Assembly (NCBI GenBank): GCA_022843305.1
Contig: JALHNX010000006.1
Location: 1 to 62,741, forward strand
DNA length: 62,741 nt
Origin: Pyrinomonadaceae bacterium
GTDB taxonomy: Bacteria > Acidobacteriota > Blastocatellia > Pyrinomonadales > Pyrinomonadaceae
Reading direction: 5' to 3'
Shown: one piece after another, positions 56,698 to 62,741 of the stretch
Layout of the letters: each line of letters begins with the position of its first letter
How positions within the stretch are numbered: the stretch's first letter is position 1
Translations under genes and position numbers: made by a program
The notes under the pieces: generated by a model
What the model was told of the DNA's origin: nothing
The model's input: only the letters and a program-made list of their open reading frames with translations
Database searches by the model: none

Positions 56698-58020
56698 ATG
56701 TTTAGAAAATTCAAACGCCATTATCACACTACTAAACGAGCGTATTTTGATGCTCTCGCTGAAAACACGAATCTAGGTTTTAGCATCAGTCATACTCAAG
56801 GCGAACCGCTAAAATATAGTGAAAACTCTCCAGACCGAGATAAAGTAGCAAGATTTGCGGCTTTGGTTTATAGATTTTTAGATGAGCAGGGCGATTTATA
56901 TTACCAAAAGATTTTGAATTTAATAAAATCTGATTTTCCTAATGTTACAACTGCCGAAGACTTTGAAGCAATTGAAAATGGAATAGCCGGAATTGAAGAT
57001 GGAATAATGCCATTTACAATAAATGAAAAAGAATTTACGGCAAAACAAATTTTCAAACTTATTGCAGAAGCAGGATATTTTGAGCGCAAGAAAGAATCGG
57101 AAAAATTCTTTGCAGAAATTGCAAGGATGCCACTTGTTCATAATATGTTTTGGTTTCAGTTCAAAAACTATGCATTTAATGCTTTTCGCATTATTTCTGT
57201 AATCTTCGATTTAATTAGAGGAATAGAAAATCACGAGGAATATAAACATAAGTTTGAGCCTGAAGAAATTATTCTCAAAAAATGTATTTACTGTTTATCT
57301 GAAACTGGAACTTTTAATTCCGAAGAACATATTCTTCCAGAAACTCTTGCAGGAGATAATATTTTTTTACCAAAAGGATTTGTTTGTGATGCTTGTAATA
57401 ACGGAATTTCATCTAAATTGGATGAAGCATTAATAAACTTTGAGCCAATCGCATTTCTTCGCGTTCAGTTTACGCCTTATACAAAAACAGGTAAATTTCC
57501 AAGGGCAAACTTTCAAAATATGGTGATTGAGAAAACCGACCCGAACCACATTAAAATTACAGCTAAAGACAAAACTGGACGACCAAAAAACAAAAGAACT
57601 CTTGAAGACGGACAGGAAACTTTTACTTTAACTTGGACTGGTAAAAAGCTGACTTGGGAACTTTACGCAAGAGCAATTTATAAATTCGCATTAGGCTTTG
57701 TCGCCCACGATATGGGACAAGTCGCTGCTCTTGATGACAGATACCAACCTGCGAGAGATTTCATTCTTGGCAAAACCTCTTTTAATAACAATATGATGGT
57801 TTCAATGAAATCTAAACCACATCCTTCAATTCACACACATTGTGATATGAATTACGGTGGAACTCCATTTTTTATAGACATATTCGGAATGATGTTTATG
57901 ATTAATCTTGAAGAGTTTCCAGTATTACAAAATCCAGTTAAGCAAGAAGGAAAGCCAGAAGATGAAATTTTAGAAGCGATTTCTAAGGAATATGAGTTTG
58001 AGTTAATCTCGCTCAAATAA
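56698..58020 (+). CDS. AT-rich HNH endonuclease domain protein inserted in the pyrimidine region
   Basis: The 440-residue protein is markedly more AT-rich than hydA and the NCS1 gene and is helical in its first half (about residues 1-190, including YRFLDEQGDLYYQKILNLIK). A zinc-ribbon HNH_5 nuclease domain lies in the middle: C196-I-Y-C199, the EHILPE motif near 210, and C230-D-A-C233-N-N. Its first half is of unknown fold, and the last 190 residues (LTWTGKKLTWELYARAIYKF, SKPHPSIHTHCDMNYGG) are also unassigned. HNH_5 proteins are often in restriction or other defence systems or mobile elements. The ATG lies 8 bases past hydA's stop, so it is inserted tightly into the operon. No partner gene is next to it. 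Confidence 0.78.
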   Translation: MFRKFKRHYHTTKRAYFDALAENTNLGFSISHTQGEPLKYSENSPDRDKVARFAALVYRFLDEQGDLYYQKILNLIKSDFPNVTTAEDFEAIENGIAGIEDGIMPFTINEKEFTAKQIFKLIAEAGYFERKKESEKFFAEIARMPLVHNMFWFQFKNYAFNAFRIISVIFDLIRGIENHEEYKHKFEPEEIILKKCIYCLSETGTFNSEEHILPETLAGDNIFLPKGFVCDACNNGISSKLDEALINFEPIAFLRVQFTPYTKTGKFPRANFQNMVIEKTDPNHIKITAKDKTGRPKNKRTLEDGQETFTLTWTGKKLTWELYARAIYKFALGFVAHDMGQVAALDDRYQPARDFILGKTSFNNNMMVSMKSKPHPSIHTHCDMNYGGTPFFIDIFGMMFMINLEEFPVLQNPVKQEGKPEDEILEAISKEYEFELISLK

Positions 58021-58034
58021 AATTAAATTTGAAG

Positions 58035-58543
58035 ATGATTTTTAGACTGACGGAGAGAGAGTTAAAAACCAAGTTTGGAGATTTTCGGGAGATTCTGTAT
58101 TACGACGGGCAGAAGGAATCAATCGCGCTCGTGGTGGGAAATGTTGAAAATGACTCGGATGTGATTTGCCGCGTTCATTCGGCTTGCGTTTCGGGACACG
58201 TTTTTAACAGCGTCGAATGTGAATGTCAGGCGGAAATGGAAGCGGCGCAGAGCGCGATTCAAAATGCGGGAAAAGGCTTGATAATTTATCTCGAACAGGA
58301 AGGCAAAGGCAACGGGCATCTTGCGTTGATGGCGAGCATTCCGTATAAAAAAGCGGGAATGAAGCAGTCGGAAGCCTACGAAAAGGCGGGTTTTGAAAAA
58401 GATGCGAGAAGTTTTCGCGCCGCTTCGGAGATTTTGGCGGATTTGAAAGTCAAATCGGTCGTGTTGTTGACAGACAACGCCAAAAAAGCCGACGATTTAC
58501 GAAAATATTCAATCAATGTTTCTGCGATAAAAGAGTTGAAAAT

Positions 58544-58547
<4 letters not shown>
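58035..58547 (+). CDS. GTP cyclohydrolase II-like protein (RibA homologue) in the pyrimidine region
   Basis: The 170-residue protein is a single GTP cyclohydrolase II-type domain with the zinc triad intact and spaced exactly as in E. coli RibA: C51, C62 and C64 in CRVHSACVSG and SVECECQ. IYLEQEGKG stands where RibA has YHRQEGR, and the DARSF segment keeps the catalytic-region arginine. The loop after QEGKG is shortened and altered (NGHLALMASIPYKKAG), so the substrate may not be GTP. The ATG at 58035 is used. Its stop overlaps the NCS1 start by four bases (ATGA). A GCHII-like protein is also part of the fungal URC uracil-breakdown pathway (URC1), which fits this location. It is also the only copy in the window that could replace the degenerate RibBA half. 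Confidence 0.8.
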
Positions 58548-60058
<1,511 letters not shown>

Positions 60059-60072
60059 GTCGAGAGAAGCCA

Positions 60073-60456
60073 ATGGGAAATTCTCCGTATTCGATTTACT
60101 GCCATAATCCAAGAAACCCTTATTTCAGACTCACTTGTAGTAAGTCTGATTTGATGCCTGTAAAAATTCTCGAAGAGCAATACGATATGGATTTGGATTG
60201 GAATATTCGCATCTTTGTGAGCAATCAGGAACATTCCGAAATGCTCAAAGCGATGTTCGTCGAAATCGTGGATTTTTGCGAGGCTTTCTCCGGCGAATAT
60301 TTTTTTGCCTCGAATCTGGCGGATATTTTGAAAAACTTTATTGACCGCGAGCTGCCGTTTTCGCTGATTTCTCCGCTTCTACCCAAAAAGGCACTGGCAA
60401 AATCAGATGAGATGAACACTATTCTCGCCCGGATTTGGAAGCCCGAAAAAAGATAG
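60073..60456 (+). CDS. Hypothetical protein after the NCS1 permease
   Basis: The 127-residue product has no signal peptide or membrane helix. It includes DLDWNIRIFVSNQEHSEMLK and AMFVEIVDFCEAFSGEYFFA, a mixed alpha/beta pattern, and the basic C-terminus RIWKPEKR. I do not recognise a family. It starts 14 bases after the permease stop with a GAGAAG site; an alternative ATG at 60154 (MPVKILEEQYD) would remove an unlikely first 27 residues. It is co-transcribed with the permease from its spacing, but no role is implied. Confidence 0.55.
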   Translation: MGNSPYSIYCHNPRNPYFRLTCSKSDLMPVKILEEQYDMDLDWNIRIFVSNQEHSEMLKAMFVEIVDFCEAFSGEYFFASNLADILKNFIDRELPFSLISPLLPKKALAKSDEMNTILARIWKPEKR

Positions 60457-60533
60457 GTCAAGAGGAGCGAAAAATATCCGAATTTTTCGGTTTATCCGGA
60501 AGATTCGGCACATTCTTCGTGCGGAAATTGTTT

Positions 60534-60950
60534 ATGAAAAGTATTTTTTACAGATTATTCGGTGTCGGGAAAATCCGCGAACCGCTTTTGTCGGAATTAA
60601 AAAGCGAAGGAATTATCGCATCGGACGAAGGAATTCGCTCGACTTTGACCTACAAAAATTTTCGCGCTCCGGGCAGATATTCAAATTGGAAACGGCGTTG
60701 GATGGTCGGCGCGGTCGCGCTCACGAAAAAGCGGCTTGTTTTACAGCAGTATTCACAGCCGGTGATTAATATTTTGCTGACCGACGAGCGTTTTCAAAAG
60801 ATAAAAGTTTCGCTTGAAACCGAAGATACTTTGCTTTTTGAATTCGAGCCGAATCTTTTTCTCGAAAATTCTTCGGGACAAATAGAATGGCGTTTTCGCA
60901 CGGAAACGGCAACTATGTTTGCGAAGGAAATCAACAATTTAGAAAAGTAA
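60534..60950 (+). CDS. Hypothetical protein
   Basis: The 138-residue soluble product has an N-terminal segment MKSIFYRLFGVGKIREPLLS. A beta-rich part follows: STLTYKNFRAPGRYSNWKRR, WMVGAVALTKKRLVLQQYSQ, SLETEDTLLFEFEPN and WRFRTETATMFAKEINNL. The 'LTKKRLVL' followed by a late helix resembles pleckstrin-homology-like bacterial domains, which is only a guess. The ATG at 60534 is preferred to upstream frames that overlap the previous gene's end. It is followed after 14 bases by a membrane protein gene, so the two are likely co-expressed. Confidence 0.55.
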   Translation: MKSIFYRLFGVGKIREPLLSELKSEGIIASDEGIRSTLTYKNFRAPGRYSNWKRRWMVGAVALTKKRLVLQQYSQPVINILLTDERFQKIKVSLETEDTLLFEFEPNLFLENSSGQIEWRFRTETATMFAKEINNLEK

Positions 60951-60964
60951 TTCGATATAGAAAA

Positions 60965-61825
60965 ATGAACGATCAAACCAGTCAAAAAGCCAAACGCGCC
61001 GAGCGTTCCGACAAAGGACTTTTTATGACGATGATGGGCGTGTTTTTTTTGCTTTTCGCAATTGCTCCGGCTTACTGGGCTTTTTACAATTTCGGTGAAT
61101 ATCGCCAAACTGCCGATTTTATCAGGCAGTTAAACGAAAAATCCAAAACCGATGCGACGCCGGGCGAACGGCAGGAACGCGGCGAGCGAATTTCCTCTTC
61201 GAGTGCGAGAGCCGAACGTTACGGGCTTGAAATGCTTCTGAGCGGCGCGGGCGGCGCGGTTCTTTTCGGCATCGCATTGCTGTTTTTCAGAAAGGCTTGG
61301 CGAAGTCGGAACCGGAAAAATTTTTATGAAAATATTGACCCGCGCACGATTCCGATTCCGCCAAACCGTATCGAAGTCAGCTACCAAAAACTCTACGACA
61401 TTTTGTTCGCGCTGATTTTTTTCTTTTTCGGCGGAATGCTTTTACTCATTATTTATCAAAACTTTACGAGCAGATTTATCAAACCGGCGGACGCGATTAT
61501 CCGCAGTTTGATATTTGCCGTTCCGATTATTTTATTGCTTTCGGTAATTTGCTATTTAATGATTCGCGCAAAGCGCAATGCACTGAAATTTTTCGACGCT
61601 TCGGGCATCAAACGCGGCGACGGGCGGATTTTTGCGTGGAACGAATTCTGCGGCACAGTAACGCAGACGGCTTTTAATCAGCGCACGCAAAGAAAATACA
61701 TCTGGCGCGTCGAACTCGTTTTTGCCAACGGCGAATCGGCGTGGCTGATTCCGAACCGAATCAAAAATTACGATGAAGTTTTCAATTACGTTGCGAGTCT
61801 TCCGCCGGCAGTCTTGAGAAATTGA
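60965..61825 (+). CDS. Membrane protein of unknown function
   Basis: The 286-residue product has a helix at about residues 20-43 (MTMMGVFFLLFAIAPAYWAF) and a charged segment with QERGERISSSSARAERY. Two or three further helices follow (about 90-108, LLSGAGGAVLFGIALLFF; 145-170 and 185-205, AVPIILLLSVICYLMIR). The C-terminal soluble part (about 210-286) has IKRGDGRIFAWNEFCGTV and WRVELVFANGESAWLIPNRI, like the PH-type tail of YcxB/DUF6585-type membrane proteins. The ATG at 60965 follows the 60534 gene by 14 bases. Function unknown. Confidence 0.65.
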   Translation: MNDQTSQKAKRAERSDKGLFMTMMGVFFLLFAIAPAYWAFYNFGEYRQTADFIRQLNEKSKTDATPGERQERGERISSSSARAERYGLEMLLSGAGGAVLFGIALLFFRKAWRSRNRKNFYENIDPRTIPIPPNRIEVSYQKLYDILFALIFFFFGGMLLLIIYQNFTSRFIKPADAIIRSLIFAVPIILLLSVICYLMIRAKRNALKFFDASGIKRGDGRIFAWNEFCGTVTQTAFNQRTQRKYIWRVELVFANGESAWLIPNRIKNYDEVFNYVASLPPAVLRN

Positions 61826-61956
61826 GCAAGAAAAATTTGCAATAAATGGTAAAATCAAAACGATTTAAGTGTTAAAACCGATAGAAAAATTTAGTTGTGC
61901 GGTAAATATAACTTTAAATGTTTTCGTTTTGATGAAAACGAGTCGCCGAAAAAATT

Positions 61957-62439
61957 ATGAATAGTATCAGTAGAATTTTGCTTTGGCTTGCGGTTATTGC
62001 GTGGGGATTTTGGCTTGGCGGTTTGATTTATGAAATGGTCGTGATTATGCCGCTTTGGAGCGCAAATTTGCCGCAATCTGTTCTTGAATGGAATTCCAGA
62101 CCGAACTTTGTTGTAAATCCGACGCGCTTTTATCTTCCGATTGTCATAACCTTAATTTTGTCTTCGTTGTTGGCGATGGTCTTGAATTGGAAGTCGGGCA
62201 ATCATCGAATCTGGCTAATTCTTTCGAGCGTCTGTGTCATCACAGCTTTTGTTTTTACGATTATTTATTTCTTTCCTAAAAACGAACTCTTGTTTCGCAA
62301 TCAGAACGCGGGTTTAAGCGGCGAAGAAATTACGGCAATTGCAAACGCTTGGATTCAGGCAAATTGGATTCGGTTTAGTATAATGGCAGTCGGTTTTTTT
62401 GCGGCATTAAAGGCATTTAGTTTGCCAAAGACGGATTAG
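61957..62439 (+). CDS. Four-helix membrane protein (DUF4149/DUF1772-like)
   Basis: The 160-residue product has four predicted helices (about residues 7-32, 58-77, 85-107 and 133-152). The first segment, ILLWLAVIAWGFWLGGLIYE, followed by MVVIMPLWSANLPQS, is like DUF1772/anthrone-oxygenase-like small membrane proteins, and LNWKSGNHRIWLILSS fits the second loop. No catalytic residue is assignable. It precedes the mmsA gene by 10 bases on the same strand and so is likely co-transcribed. The 131-base gap before it shows no gene. Confidence 0.6.
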   Translation: MNSISRILLWLAVIAWGFWLGGLIYEMVVIMPLWSANLPQSVLEWNSRPNFVVNPTRFYLPIVITLILSSLLAMVLNWKSGNHRIWLILSSVCVITAFVFTIIYFFPKNELLFRNQNAGLSGEEITAIANAWIQANWIRFSIMAVGFFAALKAFSLPKTD

Positions 62440-62449
62440 AAAAAAAAAT

Positions 62450-62741
62450 ATGAAATACGAAGTAGTTAAAAATTATTACAAGGGTGCTTTTCACGAAAGC
62501 AGCGCGACGGAAAATTTGGATGTTGTGTCGCCGATTGACGGAAATCTTTTGTCGAAAGTTCCGATGTCGAGTGTTGATGAACTAAACGCCGCCGTTCAGT
62601 CGGCGAAAAATGCCTTTGATGCGTGGAGCAAAACGCCGATCAAAGAGCGCGTGCAGGTTTTCTTCAAATACAGATATTTATTAGAGAAAAACTTTGACGA
62701 ACTAACCGCGCTCGTTTCGGAAGAAAACGGCAAAACTTACG
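62450..62741 (+). CDS. mmsA: CoA-acylating methylmalonate-semialdehyde dehydrogenase (partial, 5' end)
   Basis: Only the first 97 residues are in the window; the frame is open at the right edge. It begins MKYEVVKNYYKGAFHESSAT, then NLDVVSPIDGNLLSKVPMSS, SAKNAFDAWSKTPIKERVQV and FFKYRYLLEKNFDELTALVS. This is the N-terminus of MmsA-type aldehyde dehydrogenases, which convert (methyl)malonate semialdehyde and CoA to propionyl- or acetyl-CoA. Malonate semialdehyde is formed from beta-alanine, the end product of reductive uracil degradation, so this would be the last step after dihydropyrimidinase. The catalytic cysteine is beyond the window. Confidence 0.82.
   Translation, partial: MKYEVVKNYYKGAFHESSATENLDVVSPIDGNLLSKVPMSSVDELNAAVQSAKNAFDAWSKTPIKERVQVFFKYRYLLEKNFDELTALVSEENGKTY

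Overview
The window is chromosomal DNA from a didermic (LPS-type) bacterium, most likely an acidobacterium of the Blastocatellia group. The case rests on lpxA/fabZ, BamA with two Skp-like chaperones, a TamA/TamB pair, an FtsX/LolC-type permease, a secreted VWA protein of the acidobacterial type, a LysW-like mini-protein and moderate GC. The assignment is an inference from gene content. The left edge coincides exactly with the TA target site of an IS630-family element, so it may be a contig end.

Layout. 1-1119: IS630 element with a -1 frameshifted transposase. 1181-9031: mostly minus-strand genes (secreted proteins, a SUKH/SMI1-type pair, an ECF sigma factor on plus, AraC regulator, SanA-like protein, saccharopine-dehydrogenase-like enzyme, PilZ protein). 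9372-19705: plus-strand 3D-domain protein, MATE exporter and a surface-polysaccharide block (DegT aminotransferase, DUF354 protein, polyprenyl-phosphate sugar transferase, Gfo/Idh/MocA dehydrogenase, hexapeptide acyltransferase, AsnB-like amidotransferase). Together these fit synthesis and amidation of an N-acetylated 2,3-diamino uronic acid. 19809-30113: minus-strand envelope block ending with bamA-skp-skp-fabZ-(small membrane protein)-lpxA, preceded by clpC and a LolC-type permease. 30117-30591: a decayed DUF4258/YgiT toxin-antitoxin pair. 30833-40513: ribBA with a degenerate GTP cyclohydrolase domain, then tamB and a tamA/bamA-like gene. 40588-49205: an HD-GYP/GAF/GGDEF protein, VWA protein, LysW-like protein, PfkB kinase, CBM9-like protein and a HAF-repeat/FN3 secreted protein. 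49309-54828: UbiB-like kinase, ribF, DUF2277, a CDF metal transporter and a TPR protein. 55310-62741: a pyrimidine-utilisation region (dihydropyrimidinase, GTP-cyclohydrolase-II-like protein, NCS1 permease, several small proteins, and the start of methylmalonate-semialdehyde dehydrogenase) interrupted by an AT-rich HNH nuclease gene.

The most unusual layer is between the genes. At least fifteen intergenic gaps hold palindromes or repeat tracts built from a reiterated short word, such as GAGTCGA, GGATTTT, CATTTTA, CGCAAAG, ATGATGA or AAACTTCAGTTTG. Several word families recur at distant loci. In the polysaccharide block every gene boundary carries one. Elsewhere they reach into genes: two supply the stop codons of both convergent neighbours, and one arm encodes the hydrophobic core of a signal peptide. 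Other points of note are a Shine-Dalgarno-sequestering leader before the cyclic-di-GMP gene, a nested-hairpin leader before the 3D-domain gene, and a hairpin abutting the start codon of the TPR gene.
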